Part shown: piece after piece, positions 16,670-25,138 of the stretch | Layout of the letters: each line of letters begins with the position of its first letter | Position numbering within the stretch: position 1 is the first letter of the stretch | Program-made: the position numbers and the translations under genes | Notes under the pieces: model-generated | What the model was told of the DNA's origin: nothing | What the model saw: only the letters and a program-made list of their open reading frames with translations | Databases searched by the model: none | Assembly: GCA_038321615.1 (NCBI GenBank) | Contig: JBBQFC010000007.1 | Coordinates: 14,551 to 78,550, forward strand | Direction: 5' to 3' | Length of the DNA stretch: 64,000 nucleotides | Source of the DNA: JBBQFC01 sp038321615 | GTDB taxonomy: Bacteria > Bacteroidota > Bacteroidia > Flavobacteriales_D > Cryomorphaceae

Positions 16670-17566
16670 ATGCCAGTAAAAATCAGATTACAACGTCACG
16701 GTAAGAAAGGCCGCCCATACTTTCACATTGTCGTAGCCGATGCACGTGCTACACGAGATGGTCGCTATATCGAGCGATTGGGTTTTTATAATCCAAACAC
16801 CAATCCTGCTACCATCGAGATCGATGTGGATAGCGCATCCCAATGGTTAGTTAAAGGTGCTCAACCCACCGACACAGCCAAGGCTATCCTTTCTTACAAA
16901 GGTGTGCTTTACAAAAATCACCTTCAACGTGGTGTGCTGAAGGGTGCATTGACGCAAGAATTAGCTGATGAGCGTTTTGCTAAATGGTTGGAAGATAAAA
17001 ACGAAAAGATTGACAACAAGAAAAAAGGTCTGGTTCAATCGGCTTCCGACGTCGCAAAAGCGCGTATGAAAGCAGAAGAAGATGTAAACAAAGCGCGCGA
17101 AGCCGCTATAGCCATAGCTAATGCTCCGGTAGTGGAAGAAGTTGTTGTGGAAGAAGCTCCGGCAGATGAAGCTCCGGCAGATGAAGCCCCAGCAGCAGAA
17201 GCCGAACAATCCCCGGCCGTAGAAGAACCAGCAACAAAAGAAGCTCCAGCAACAAAAGAAGCTCCAGCAGCAAAAGAAACTCCAGCAGCAGAAGAAACTC
17301 CAGTAGCGGAAGAAGCTCCAGCAGCAAAAGAAACCCCAGCAGCAGAAGAAACTCCGGTAGCGGAAGAAACTCCGGTAGTCGAAGAACTAAAAGCGACTGA
17401 AGAAAAAATGCAAGCCGCTGATGCTAAAGCCGAAGACGGCCCATCTGCAACTGTTGATGCCGACGATGTGGTAGCCGAAATAAAAGAAGAAGCTGCCGCA
17501 GAAGAAGCTCCTGCTGCCGATGCGCCAGCATCGGACGAAGCTGCGGACGACACGTCAAAAGCATAA
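16670..17566 (+). CDS. rpsP: Ribosomal protein bS16 with long Ala/Glu/Pro repeat tail
   Basis: 298 residues against about 80-90 in most bacteria. Residues 1-80 are typical bS16: VKIRLQRHGKKGRPYFHIVV, ADARATRDGRYIERLGFYNP and LSYKGVLYKNHLQRGV. Residues 85-145 form a charged helical extension known from Bacteroidota S16 proteins. From about residue 150 to the end the tail is almost entirely Ala, Glu, Pro, Thr, Val and Lys, including nine six-residue repeats (17222-17383). The tail is strongly acidic and likely unstructured, surprising for a ribosomal protein that binds 16S rRNA. First gene of an rpsP-rimM-trmN6 group, a standard order for rpsP-rimM. Codon choice within the repeats is GAA/GCA/CCA biased. 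Confidence 0.93.
   Translation: MPVKIRLQRHGKKGRPYFHIVVADARATRDGRYIERLGFYNPNTNPATIEIDVDSASQWLVKGAQPTDTAKAILSYKGVLYKNHLQRGVLKGALTQELADERFAKWLEDKNEKIDNKKKGLVQSASDVAKARMKAEEDVNKAREAAIAIANAPVVEEVVVEEAPADEAPADEAPAAEAEQSPAVEEPATKEAPATKEAPAAKETPAAEETPVAEEAPAAKETPAAEETPVAEETPVVEELKATEEKMQAADAKAEDGPSATVDADDVVAEIKEEAAAEEAPAADAPASDEAADDTSKA
17222..17383 (+). repeat. Tandem 18-base coding repeat in the rpsP tail
   Basis: Nine in-frame 18-base units encode EEPATK, EAPATK, EAPAAK, ETPAAE, ETPVAE, EAPAAK, ETPAAE, ETPVAE and ETPVVE. Units 3-5 and 6-8 are the same three-unit block, so a 54-base segment (17258-17311 and 17312-17365) has been duplicated. Just upstream, 15-base units encoding EAPAD occur in tandem near 17153-17185. 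Such arrays change copy number readily by slippage or recombination. Confidence 0.9.
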
Positions 17567-17612
17567 TCCATTCGAGCGAAAGCCTTTAACAAGGTGTATG
17601 CTCAACTAATTA

Positions 17613-17650
17613 AGCCCCGATCTCCAATAAAAGAGTTCGGGGTTTTTTAT
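17613..17650 (+). terminator. Terminator-like hairpin between rpsP and rimM
   Basis: Stem CCCCGA (17615-17620) and TCGGGG (17637-17642) with a 16-base loop, followed by six Ts. It lies 47 bases after the rpsP stop and 16 bases before the rimM ATG, so it may act as a partial terminator that lowers rimM expression relative to rpsP. Confidence 0.6.
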
Positions 17651-17665
17651 TAAATTTCTCTCTCC

Positions 17666-18199
17666 ATGATCATCCGCCACGAAGACTGCTACTACCTGGG
17701 CTACATTTCCAAAACGCAAGGTTTTAAAGGACAACTTATAGCCTTTTTTGATGTAGACGATTTACGCGCTTACCAAAAAACGAAACGCATCTTGGTCGAT
17801 ATCGGGGGAAACTTACATCCGTTTTTCATAGCGACGCTAAACCTGAAAGACAAAAACTTTGTGCAGATGAGCCTGGAAGGTATCGCAAGCGAAGACCAGG
17901 GACTCCCCCTCTGCGGAAAGGAAATCTACCTCCCACTTACCGATTTACCAGCGCTGCCAGATGAGCAGTATTACTTGCACGACCTTGCAGGAATGAAAGT
18001 GATCGATGCGAATGCCGGCGAAATAGGCGAAGTGACTCAAGTGCTCGACTACACCACCAACCCCTTGCTTCAAGTAATGCAGGGCGAAGGCGAAATATTG
18101 ATTCCATTACAAGACGCTTTCGTAAAAAAAGTCGATAAAAAAGCACGTCTCATTTCTGTTGACTTACCCGAAGGATTGATCGATATAAATAAGGTGTGA
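17666..18199 (+). CDS. rimM: 16S rRNA processing factor RimM
   Basis: 177 residues, normal length. The N-terminal RimM barrel starts CYYLGYISKTQGFKGQLIAF, and the C-terminal PRC-barrel has YYLHDLAGMKVIDANAGEIG followed by TTNPLLQVMQGEGEILIPL and FVKKVDKKARLISVDLPEGL. RimM binds the 30S head through ribosomal protein S19 and helps mature 16S rRNA. Its position after rpsP is the standard bacterial order. The stop overlaps the next gene by four bases (GTGA), which suggests coupled translation. Confidence 0.93.
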   Translation: MIIRHEDCYYLGYISKTQGFKGQLIAFFDVDDLRAYQKTKRILVDIGGNLHPFFIATLNLKDKNFVQMSLEGIASEDQGLPLCGKEIYLPLTDLPALPDEQYYLHDLAGMKVIDANAGEIGEVTQVLDYTTNPLLQVMQGEGEILIPLQDAFVKKVDKKARLISVDLPEGLIDINKV

Positions 18200-18897
18200 G
18201 CGTTTTCCGCTTTAAGCAATTTGAAGTAGCCCAATCACGTTCGGCCATGAAAGTGGGCACCGACGGAGTATTGCTCGGCGCCTGGTGCAGCGCTAAAAAC
18301 AGAAGCCATGTGCTCGACGTCGGCACCGGTACAGGGCTTCTAGCCCTGATGATAGCCCAGCGCAATTCAACGGCGTTAATCGAAGCCTTAGAGATGGATT
18401 TGGGAGCAGTGGAAGATGCCCGTTCGAATTTTTCTAATTCGCTCTGGAGCGATCGACTAAAGATTCATCATTCTACCTTGGAGCATTTCGATTGGCCGAG
18501 GTTATTTGATCTGATAATCTGCAATCCGCCGTTTTTCGTTAACAGCCTAAAGAATCCCGACCTTGCAAAAGCGCTAGCGCGGCATACCGCATCCCTCAGT
18601 CCACAAGAATTGGCCAGCTTGGCACAGCGTCTTAGCCCCGAAGGAGTGCTTGCTGGAATTTATCCTGCGGATACCTACCCTATTTTCGAAGAAAGCGCTG
18701 CACGCCATAGCCTATTCCCGAGTAGAATCTGCGAGATACGACCTACCCCTGAAAAGGCCGTACACCGCATCTTATTTGAGTTTGCAAAAACTTCCAAAGA
18801 AGTTGAAAAATCTACTTTAACCATTGAAGCGTTCGGCCGGCATGGATATTCCAACGACTACATTTTTCTAACTGCCCCGTTTTACTTAAACATGTAA
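18196..18897 (+). CDS. tRNA1(Val) adenine-37 N6-methyltransferase, TrmN6/YfiC family
   Basis: 233 residues from a GTG at 18196 that overlaps the rimM stop. The N-terminus FRFKQFEVAQSRSAMKVGTD followed by GVLLGAW is characteristic of the YfiC/TrmN6 family; SAM motif I is VLDVGTGTGLLALMIAQ and the catalytic motif IV is IICNPPFF (N-P-P-F, used by N6-adenine methyltransferases). The known E. coli enzyme methylates A37 of tRNA1(Val). The start is fixed because the first residues already belong to the conserved N-terminus. Third gene of the rpsP-rimM group, which makes an RNA-maturation operon. Confidence 0.88.
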   Translation: MSVFRFKQFEVAQSRSAMKVGTDGVLLGAWCSAKNRSHVLDVGTGTGLLALMIAQRNSTALIEALEMDLGAVEDARSNFSNSLWSDRLKIHHSTLEHFDWPRLFDLIICNPPFFVNSLKNPDLAKALARHTASLSPQELASLAQRLSPEGVLAGIYPADTYPIFEESAARHSLFPSRICEIRPTPEKAVHRILFEFAKTSKEVEKSTLTIEAFGRHGYSNDYIFLTAPFYLNM

Positions 18898-18991
18898 TTG
18901 ACATAAGAATATGGGAATCTCTCAAATTTGCGCCCCGTAAATCATGCTAAAGTTTTTATCTTCGCTGACAATGTATAATTTTTCGCGTTCC

Positions 18992-19771
18992 ATGAAGTTT
19001 TGGAATTACTTCGCCATAGCAATGGTTTTCATGCTGGCGTCCTGCAACGATGACGAAGCCATTAACGATTTCCCAAACGGCACGGGAATCTCAGGGCGGG
19101 TTGGAGTTCAGAACGAATTTCAGCAACCACTTTACGATGAACGAAATGGAATCACGGTCGATTTAGAAGTCGGCTTCCAAAGTTTCTCGGTTCAAGCCGA
19201 TAATGTGGGTAGTTACCGTTTGGGTGGAGCTCCACTCGGCGTTTATCAAGTAACTTTCAGTAAGGAAGGATATAGCACCGTAACGGTAAGAGGTTGGCAA
19301 GTGAGCAACACGCAACCTGTATTTCCGATAGAAGACGGTTTCCAAAAATTTCCTACTGTAACCATTACACGGCTGCCTTCGACGGTTTTCGACAATTTCA
19401 CCCTCGACCTTTCCGCGGTCCAAGTGGGAGCATCGACCATCTACGATTTAGTGGTAGGCGCGACTTTAGTGCCAGGGCCACCGCCAACGGGTCAATCGAA
19501 AGGCTACCGGTTATTTTTCGGCACCGATGCGGATGTTTCACCTGAGAATTACATCTTCCAGGAATTTGGAACTACCCTATCGCCAAATATCACTTTAAAC
19601 TACGATAATAGCTGGTTTCAATCGCTCGCCTTGAGTGCTGGTGACTTGATCTATGTAGCGATATACGGAGATGCCAATTTCGATCAAATGATCGAAAATC
19701 CCGACGGTACCGTCGACTTTCCAAACCTAACGGTAGAAGCCGGCGGATTTGCTTCTGCGGTCCTACCTTAG
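18992..19771 (+). CDS. Lipoprotein with carboxypeptidase-regulatory-like beta domain
   Basis: From the ATG at 18992, 259 residues beginning MKFWNYFAIAMVFMLASC, a compact lipoprotein signal with the lipid-modified Cys18; ATGs at 18944 and 18971 are in frame but lengthen the leader. After the Cys comes an acidic linker (NDDEAIND) that in Bacteroidota often signals surface export. Residues about 30-105 resemble a CarboxypepD_reg-type fold: GISGRVGVQNEF, NVGSYRLGGAPLGVYQVTFS and KEGYSTVTVRGW. The rest is beta-rich with no recognised family. A near-consensus promoter (TTG at 18898, CAAATTTG at 18928-18935) lies directly upstream. The stop abuts the convergent stop of the dehydrogenase gene. Function unknown. 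Confidence 0.72.
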   Translation: MKFWNYFAIAMVFMLASCNDDEAINDFPNGTGISGRVGVQNEFQQPLYDERNGITVDLEVGFQSFSVQADNVGSYRLGGAPLGVYQVTFSKEGYSTVTVRGWQVSNTQPVFPIEDGFQKFPTVTITRLPSTVFDNFTLDLSAVQVGASTIYDLVVGATLVPGPPPTGQSKGYRLFFGTDADVSPENYIFQEFGTTLSPNITLNYDNSWFQSLALSAGDLIYVAIYGDANFDQMIENPDGTVDFPNLTVEAGGFASAVLP

Positions 19772-21136
19772 TTATCTGTTTTTCAAGTCGGGATCAGCAA
19801 TCTGGCGCTCTTCAAATCGAATGCCATATCCTTCTAATTCATTTAGAATAGGATGGTAGAAATCAGAAGTCATCGGAGCCACTACTCCCCTGCGATCGAT
19901 TTTTCCTTGCAGGAGCAATTTGGCGGCCATAGCCACTGGCAGTCCGACGGTTTTTGCCATAGCCGTATGAAGCTGATTTTCGCCCACTACCACCATGCTG
20001 CTGTGCAGCTCACGTTCCAATTCATTTGGTGAGCTTCGGGTGAAAATGCGGTGCCACATTACAATCATGTCCTTATCATCAGGCTTTAAGCTCCATTTCT
20101 TCTCTAAGATGTGTTGTAAAATTTGGGCTGGAGTCGAAGGCTTATTGAGACCAATGGGGGTGCGATCAAAAATGCCGATCCAATTTAGCTTTTCCAGTAA
20201 GTCGCTATCTTGATCAAGCCGCATATATTGCATAAATTTCAGCTCCACACTGTCGTCAGCGTGATAGGACAAGAAGCTATTGGTAAAATCGCGGTGGGTC
20301 ATATTTATGCAATCGTCGATGGTATAACTATCGTCGGTCATGCCCATTTGTACAAACAGATCCCAAGCCCTACAGAAACCAGGCCTTCGGAGCGTACCTC
20401 GATAAATAGTAGGGATACCTTGGAGATTGTACAATTCCATGTACTTCAGTGAGTCGCGATTGGCGTAACCTTCAAACCGACCATAGCCAGGGATCGTGAT
20501 GTACTCGGTGCGTCGAAATAATTTTTGGTAGGGAATGTACTTGTAACGGTCGTTGTGTTTGAACTTCACAGCTCCTCCTTGCCCTGCCAGGACCACATTG
20601 CGTGGGTTCCAGGTAAATTTATAATTCCATGGATTGTCATCGCTTTCGGGAGCCACGAGCCCACCGGTAAAGCTCTCAAACCAAGTGATCTCCTCTCCGG
20701 CTGCTTTGCGCTCATCAAGCATGCGCATGGCCGACATGTGGTCGATACCCGGATCTACACCTAATTCGTTGATAAAGGTTAAGCCTGCCTTCTGCACTTC
20801 GGCGTCCATCTCCTTCATTTCGGGTGAAATATAACTCGGCGTAATCAAGTGCTTCTTCAGACGCAAGCAGTCCTTTGCAACATGCGGGTGCATAAATGCT
20901 GGCAACATACTTATTACCAAATCAGTTTTGCCAATAAGCTCCGTTCTTTTTGCAGAATCGTTCGCATCAAAACCCAGTACTTCTACCCGATCATGCCTTC
21001 CTGTAATTTGCCTCGCAGCTTCTGGATTGGCATCGGCTATAGTAAGATGCCAGTCGTGAACTGCTGAATTTTTTAATAGATAATCGATGAGCGAAACGGC
21101 AGACCTTCCGGCGCCGATTAACAGAATTTTTTGCAT
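19772..21136 (-). CDS. Saccharopine dehydrogenase family oxidoreductase
   Basis: 454 residues. The N-terminal NAD(P) site is ILLIGAGRSAVSLIDYLL (G-x-G-R-S), followed by a Rossmann fold, then the saccharopine-type substrate domain: ELGVDPGIDHMSAMRMLDE, WFESFTGGLVAPESDDNPWN and YKFTWNPRNVVLAGQGGAVK. These match saccharopine dehydrogenase (L-glutamate-forming) and its bacterial relatives, which interconvert saccharopine with aminoadipate semialdehyde and glutamate. In Bacteroidota this family is usually assigned to lysine breakdown; no partner gene is next to it, so the substrate is inferred. Convergent with the preceding lipoprotein gene, with no gap between the stop codons. Confidence 0.88.
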   Translation of the reverse strand: MQKILLIGAGRSAVSLIDYLLKNSAVHDWHLTIADANPEAARQITGRHDRVEVLGFDANDSAKRTELIGKTDLVISMLPAFMHPHVAKDCLRLKKHLITPSYISPEMKEMDAEVQKAGLTFINELGVDPGIDHMSAMRMLDERKAAGEEITWFESFTGGLVAPESDDNPWNYKFTWNPRNVVLAGQGGAVKFKHNDRYKYIPYQKLFRRTEYITIPGYGRFEGYANRDSLKYMELYNLQGIPTIYRGTLRRPGFCRAWDLFVQMGMTDDSYTIDDCINMTHRDFTNSFLSYHADDSVELKFMQYMRLDQDSDLLEKLNWIGIFDRTPIGLNKPSTPAQILQHILEKKWSLKPDDKDMIVMWHRIFTRSSPNELERELHSSMVVVGENQLHTAMAKTVGLPVAMAAKLLLQGKIDRRGVVAPMTSDFYHPILNELEGYGIRFEERQIADPDLKNR

Positions 21137-21230
21137 TTTCTTGTTAGATTATTGCGGGGACGAAGGTAAAGTTCTTCATTTTCAGGGAGTGAAATAAAAC
21201 CAAAATTATTTTCTACAGTATAGTGTTGAG

Positions 21231-21265
21231 TACAAGGTTAAAAACGTTTTGGCATATACCTTGTA
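21231..21265. promoter_or_regulatory. Dyad upstream of the DUF4476-CsgG-LPP20 operon
   Basis: TACAAGGT (21231-21238) and ACCTTGTA (21258-21265) are perfect 8-base inverted repeats separated by 19 bases, about 42 bases before the operon start codon. The right arm overlaps a poor -7-like sequence (TATACCTTG) and a TTG lies at 21226-21228. The layout would suit a repressor or activator site, but no factor can be named. Confidence 0.35.
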
Positions 21266-21306
21266 AGATTCCAATTCAACATTTACATTAGTCAACAAGA
21301 ATAATT

Positions 21307-22320
21307 ATGAAAAAAACGTTACAATCAATCCTATCAATCACACTGATAGCGTGTTGCATCACTACCTTTGCTCAAGACACATCAAATCTCGAAGTGTTTT
21401 CTGAAAATGGAGAAACCTTTACGCTCGTGGTAAATGGTAATAAAGTAAACAGTACTCCTGAAGCAAACGTAAAGGCTACAGGACTTACGGGCGAATTTCT
21501 GAGCGTATCCATTCAATTTAGCGACGCAAGCAAAGCTGCAGTAAGGCAAAATGTGATGATTACCCCCGGTATGGAGCAGAGGGCTGTTATCAAACTCGTA
21601 AAGAAAGGCTATGTGCTGCGTCCGTTTGGAGAGCCGGTAGCTATTGGTTCGGCACCTGCACCAGTTGCAGTAGATGCAGCAGACGCAGCAACTCCTGCTC
21701 CTGCCCCAAGTGCACAGCGCACAGCGCAAACAAGGGAAATAGAAACCGTGCAACAACCAGTAGCCCAAACTACCACCGTTACTACTACCACCACGACTGC
21801 AGCAGACGGTGAGCAAATGAAAATGGACATTGGTGTGGGCGATATGAAAGTGGGTATTGATGTAAAAATTATGGACGGAGGTTTCGGCTCTTCTACCACG
21901 GTACACAGCACTGAAACTACAACAGTTACCACTACGGTATCAGAACCACAGCCTACGAGAACTGCTCCAGCTGTGCGACACATCGAACCGGTGCAGGCTA
22001 CTGAGTCCACAATAAGAGAAGTACCTACCTGCAGCCCGATGGCTGGAAGAGATTTTGCAGACGCAAAAACATCGATTACTTCAAAATCATTTGAAGACAG
22101 TAAGATGACCACGGCAAAGCAGGTGCTTAAAAGCAGTTGCATGAGTACTGATCAAATAAAGGATGTAATGAGCCTGTTCAGTTTCGAAGAAAGTAAACTT
22201 ACTTTCGCGAAGGCGGCATACGACCGTTGCTCCGACAAACAAAACTTTTGGAAACTGAATGATGCGTTTACATTTGAGTCATCTATCGACGACCTCAATA
22301 ATTACATTGAAAAGCAGTAA
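21307..22320 (+). CDS. Secreted protein with C-terminal DUF4476 domain
   Basis: 337 residues with an N-terminal signal peptide (MKKTLQSILSITLIACCITT, cut near TFAQD). Residues 20-95 form a small beta domain (NLEVFSENGETFTLVVNGNK). The middle, residues 115-235, is low complexity and rich in Thr, Val, Ala and Pro (runs of TTTVTTTTTTA). The C-terminal 90 residues, SPMAGRDFADAKTSITSKSF to DDLNNYIEK, are DUF4476, a helical domain common in Bacteroidota periplasmic or surface proteins with no assigned role. First gene of a four-gene operon with a CsgG-like and two LPP20-like lipoproteins; the next start lies inside the end of this gene. Confidence 0.85.
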   Translation: MKKTLQSILSITLIACCITTFAQDTSNLEVFSENGETFTLVVNGNKVNSTPEANVKATGLTGEFLSVSIQFSDASKAAVRQNVMITPGMEQRAVIKLVKKGYVLRPFGEPVAIGSAPAPVAVDAADAATPAPAPSAQRTAQTREIETVQQPVAQTTTVTTTTTTAADGEQMKMDIGVGDMKVGIDVKIMDGGFGSSTTVHSTETTTVTTTVSEPQPTRTAPAVRHIEPVQATESTIREVPTCSPMAGRDFADAKTSITSKSFEDSKMTTAKQVLKSSCMSTDQIKDVMSLFSFEESKLTFAKAAYDRCSDKQNFWKLNDAFTFESSIDDLNNYIEKQ

Positions 22321-23713
22321 TAAAATATGGTCAACAATAATCACCGGCAGCCTGACTATGGGCTTGCTGGTGGTTATTATTGCTCTCTTCGCTGCGGGAT
22401 GCACTGGTTCTAAATCGCTTGGGAAAAAAGGCGACCAATTAATGGATGCCGGACTCTACACCGATGCCGCGGACTTTTACTACAACGCACTACTCCGCAA
22501 CAATACCAACGTGGATGCACGAATAGGACTCGCTAAAGCAGGACAACGTGTGCTCGATGGCAAGCTCGCCAACTTTACGAAAAAGCGTATGGCCGAGGCG
22601 CATGAAGATGCTGTGTACGCCTACCTTGACGCAATGCAGTACCGTGAAAAAGTAGCATCCACAGGCGTAAATCTAAATGCTCCCGATTATTTAGCCCGAG
22701 ACTTTAACGAAGCGAAAGAGTTAGTGGTCAAGAAACTCTACGATAAGGGGGTCGACGAAATGGGCAATCGACAATTCTCTCAAGCAGAGCGTACTTTCGC
22801 AGAAATCATGAAGCTAGAACCCGGCTACAAGGATGTAAAAGACATGGTGCGCATCGCCATCAATGAGCCAAGATACCTAGCTGCCGTCGACTTGTTAGAT
22901 CGCCGGCTCTTTCGGCAGGCTTACGTTGACTTTAACCGAATTTATGCCGAAGCACCCGATTATAAAGATGTGGCGCGACTGCGAGCAGAATGCCTGGAGC
23001 GCGGACAATTTCCTGTTGCTATTGCATCCTTTTCCAATAGTACGAATCAACGCGGCCTTGAGAAAAGGGTGCAAGCCTTTGTGGTAAGCGATCTAACAGC
23101 TACCAACGACCCCTTTTTAAAAGTTATTGAGCGCGACAATACTGACTTGATCTTAAAAGAACAACGTCTTAGCCTCAGCGGCAACGTTGACCAGAACACC
23201 GCCGTGCAGGTGGGCAATTTACTGGGTGCCAAGGCTATCGTAAGCGGCCAAATCATTAGCCATTCCACTAAACCCGGCCGCTTACAATACAACGAGAAGT
23301 CCGGATTTGAATCCTATCAGGTAAAGCTTTACAATAGCGCAGAAGACAGAAATTATTTCGAAACGCGGTATAGACCAGTTACATATCGAGAGTATTTCAA
23401 TAACAACGAAGTGTCGATGACCTTCCAATACAAAGCAATATCGCTCGAAACGGGAGCCGTCATTTTCTCAAGAGTAGTTGAGAAAAGGGAAACTTCCAAT
23501 GTGTATTACGCCACTTACGACGGAGAAGTAACTCGACTTTTTCCCGCTAATGAAAACGGCATTTTGACTTCGAATCGCGACCGACAACGGCTCCAGGAAC
23601 TAATCCGCTCGAACAGAGAAATCAAAACGATCGAACAACTAACCAATGAAGCGTGCAAAGCTTTTGCCGATGATTTGAGTGCAGAATTAACCGCGGAAAT
23701 TCAAAAATTATGA
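22307..23713 (+). CDS. Lipoprotein with TPR-like region and CsgG-like domain
   Basis: The lipobox Cys lies in LVVIIALFAAGCTG. A TTG at 22307 overlapping the preceding gene gives a lipoprotein signal with basic residues (MKSSNKIWSTII); an ATG at 22358 (MGLLVVIIALFAAGC) is the other option, and an ATG at 22259 makes an improbably long leader. Residues about 40-230 contain TPR-like helices (AADFYYNALLRNNTNVDARI; AERTFAEIMKLEPGYKDVKD). The C-terminal part, from VAIASFSNSTNQRG through FLKVIERDNTDLILKEQRLS to LLGAKAIVSGQI, is the CsgG fold: the regulatory/outer-membrane assembly domain of curli secretion and related lipoproteins. No transmembrane hairpins can be pointed to, so it is CsgG-like rather than a proven pore. 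Overlaps the next gene by four bases. Confidence 0.75.
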   Translation: MKSSNKIWSTIITGSLTMGLLVVIIALFAAGCTGSKSLGKKGDQLMDAGLYTDAADFYYNALLRNNTNVDARIGLAKAGQRVLDGKLANFTKKRMAEAHEDAVYAYLDAMQYREKVASTGVNLNAPDYLARDFNEAKELVVKKLYDKGVDEMGNRQFSQAERTFAEIMKLEPGYKDVKDMVRIAINEPRYLAAVDLLDRRLFRQAYVDFNRIYAEAPDYKDVARLRAECLERGQFPVAIASFSNSTNQRGLEKRVQAFVVSDLTATNDPFLKVIERDNTDLILKEQRLSLSGNVDQNTAVQVGNLLGAKAIVSGQIISHSTKPGRLQYNEKSGFESYQVKLYNSAEDRNYFETRYRPVTYREYFNNNEVSMTFQYKAISLETGAVIFSRVVEKRETSNVYYATYDGEVTRLFPANENGILTSNRDRQRLQELIRSNREIKTIEQLTNEACKAFADDLSAELTAEIQKL

Positions 23714-25080
23714 AGGGGCTGCTGCTGCTGCTTATCAGCTTATTCACTTTTGCGGCCTGCGGAAATAAAAAGGAAATCGCGGAATCGGCCTTTTCACCTC
23801 CACCAACCTGGGTAAATAATCGGCCCATCAGCTCGGCTTATTACACCGGAATTGGGTTAGCTCAAAAAACGGCGGGCACTTCCTACCAGCGTACCGCCAA
23901 GGACAATGCCCTCAGCGATTTAGCTTCAGAAATAAAGGTGCAAGTAAACGCAAACTCCTTGCTTTACACCTTGGAAAAGGATTACAAAATCCAGCAGGAA
24001 TACCAAGAAACTATCCGAACACAAAGCAATTTGAATCTCGAAGATTTCGAGGCGGTCGATGCATGGGAAGACGAAAGCGCATATTGGGTGTATTATCGCT
24101 TGAACAAAGACGACTATGCAGCGCGGCTTGATGCGAAGAAGAAAACGGCGCAGGCTCTGGCCATTGATTTTCTGGCTCGCGCCGAAACCGCTGAATCGCA
24201 AGGTCAATATGCCATAGCAGTAGATTATTACCTTCGCGGGCTTCAGGCGATCGAAGGTTTTTGGAGCGAAGAGAACGCCGTAGATTATAAGCAGTCTCGG
24301 ATTCTATTGGACAATGCGCTATTCAGCGGCTTGAAGAATTTACTTTCCGATGCACGTATTCAAAGCGATGAGTCGGTGATTTTGAATATAAGGAACAAGT
24401 ATTCGAACAAATTTTCAGTAAAAGTAAGCTCCACGGCGAATGGAATGCCATATGAAGCCGTACCGGTTCTATGCGAATATTTTGGTGCTTACGGAAGGGT
24501 GCGCAATCGCTATATAACCAATACTGACGGGCGAACCGACGTTTTGGTGAATGGCGTTGATCCAAAAGCAGGCGATCGAAATCTGAAGGTTCAAATAGAT
24601 ACCGAACGACTGTTTGAAGCTTTTCAAACCGACCCCTTCTTGCGGAAACTTACAACCAGCATGCGTGGCTCCGAAAACCAAATTGCCATTGTTTACGAGC
24701 CTCCGGCAATTTACATCAGCAGTAAGGAATTGAACTTGGGCAAACCCATGTCGAATAACCCACTTTCTGCAGCCGTTTCCAACAGTTTGAGCCGTCAAAA
24801 TGTACGTTTCGTGAATCGCCAAAACGAAGCCGACCTGGTGATTTCGATGGATTCAAATACGAATAGTGGCGGTCAAGATCAAGGCTTTTATACAGCTTTG
24901 CTTACCTACACCATAAATGTCGAAGAACGAACCACGGGAGAAAAACGATTCCAATTCAGCCAGTCGAACGTGAAAGGCGTAGATTTAAACTTTGAAAGAG
25001 CTGGATTAAAAGCCTATCAAAATCTCGAGCGAAACATTGAATCTGAGTTCATGAGAAAGCTCGTAAACGACTTATTTTAA
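23710..25080 (+). CDS. LPP20-like lipoprotein, long form
   Basis: 456 residues. Lipoprotein signal MKGLLLLLISLFTFAAC with Cys17. The N-terminal region, PPTWVNNRPISSAYYTGIGL followed by AKDNALSDLASEIKVQVN and an aromatic segment SAYWVYYRLNKDDY, has the LPP20/FlgP-type arrangement: P-x-W-V start, alpha/beta core with A-x-x-x-A-L-x-x-L-A helix. The rest (residues 190-456) is alpha/beta with a tetratricopeptide-like stretch (AETAESQGQYAIAVDYYLRG). LPP20-family lipoproteins include FlgP and FlgT-related outer-membrane proteins of Vibrio and Campylobacter. Start overlaps the CsgG-like stop (ATGA), indicating coupled translation. Role unknown; a shared outer-membrane complex with its neighbours is inferred. 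Confidence 0.75.
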   Translation: MKGLLLLLISLFTFAACGNKKEIAESAFSPPPTWVNNRPISSAYYTGIGLAQKTAGTSYQRTAKDNALSDLASEIKVQVNANSLLYTLEKDYKIQQEYQETIRTQSNLNLEDFEAVDAWEDESAYWVYYRLNKDDYAARLDAKKKTAQALAIDFLARAETAESQGQYAIAVDYYLRGLQAIEGFWSEENAVDYKQSRILLDNALFSGLKNLLSDARIQSDESVILNIRNKYSNKFSVKVSSTANGMPYEAVPVLCEYFGAYGRVRNRYITNTDGRTDVLVNGVDPKAGDRNLKVQIDTERLFEAFQTDPFLRKLTTSMRGSENQIAIVYEPPAIYISSKELNLGKPMSNNPLSAAVSNSLSRQNVRFVNRQNEADLVISMDSNTNSGGQDQGFYTALLTYTINVEERTTGEKRFQFSQSNVKGVDLNFERAGLKAYQNLERNIESEFMRKLVNDLF

Positions 25081-25138
25081 ACCAGTTAAACTTTTGGCAC
25101 AATTTCTGAATATCCGTAAATCAAACACTAACAAAATC

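Noticed and set aside
17035..17592. Long Ser/Ala-rich open frame on the minus strand opposite rpsP
   Set aside because: It mirrors the GAA/GCA/CCA repeats of the S16 tail; codon bias of the sense strand removes stops from the antisense strand.
21609..22142. Val/Thr-rich open frame on the minus strand opposite the DUF4476 gene
   Set aside because: Shadow of the low-complexity Thr/Val/Ala region; no domain or signal of its own.
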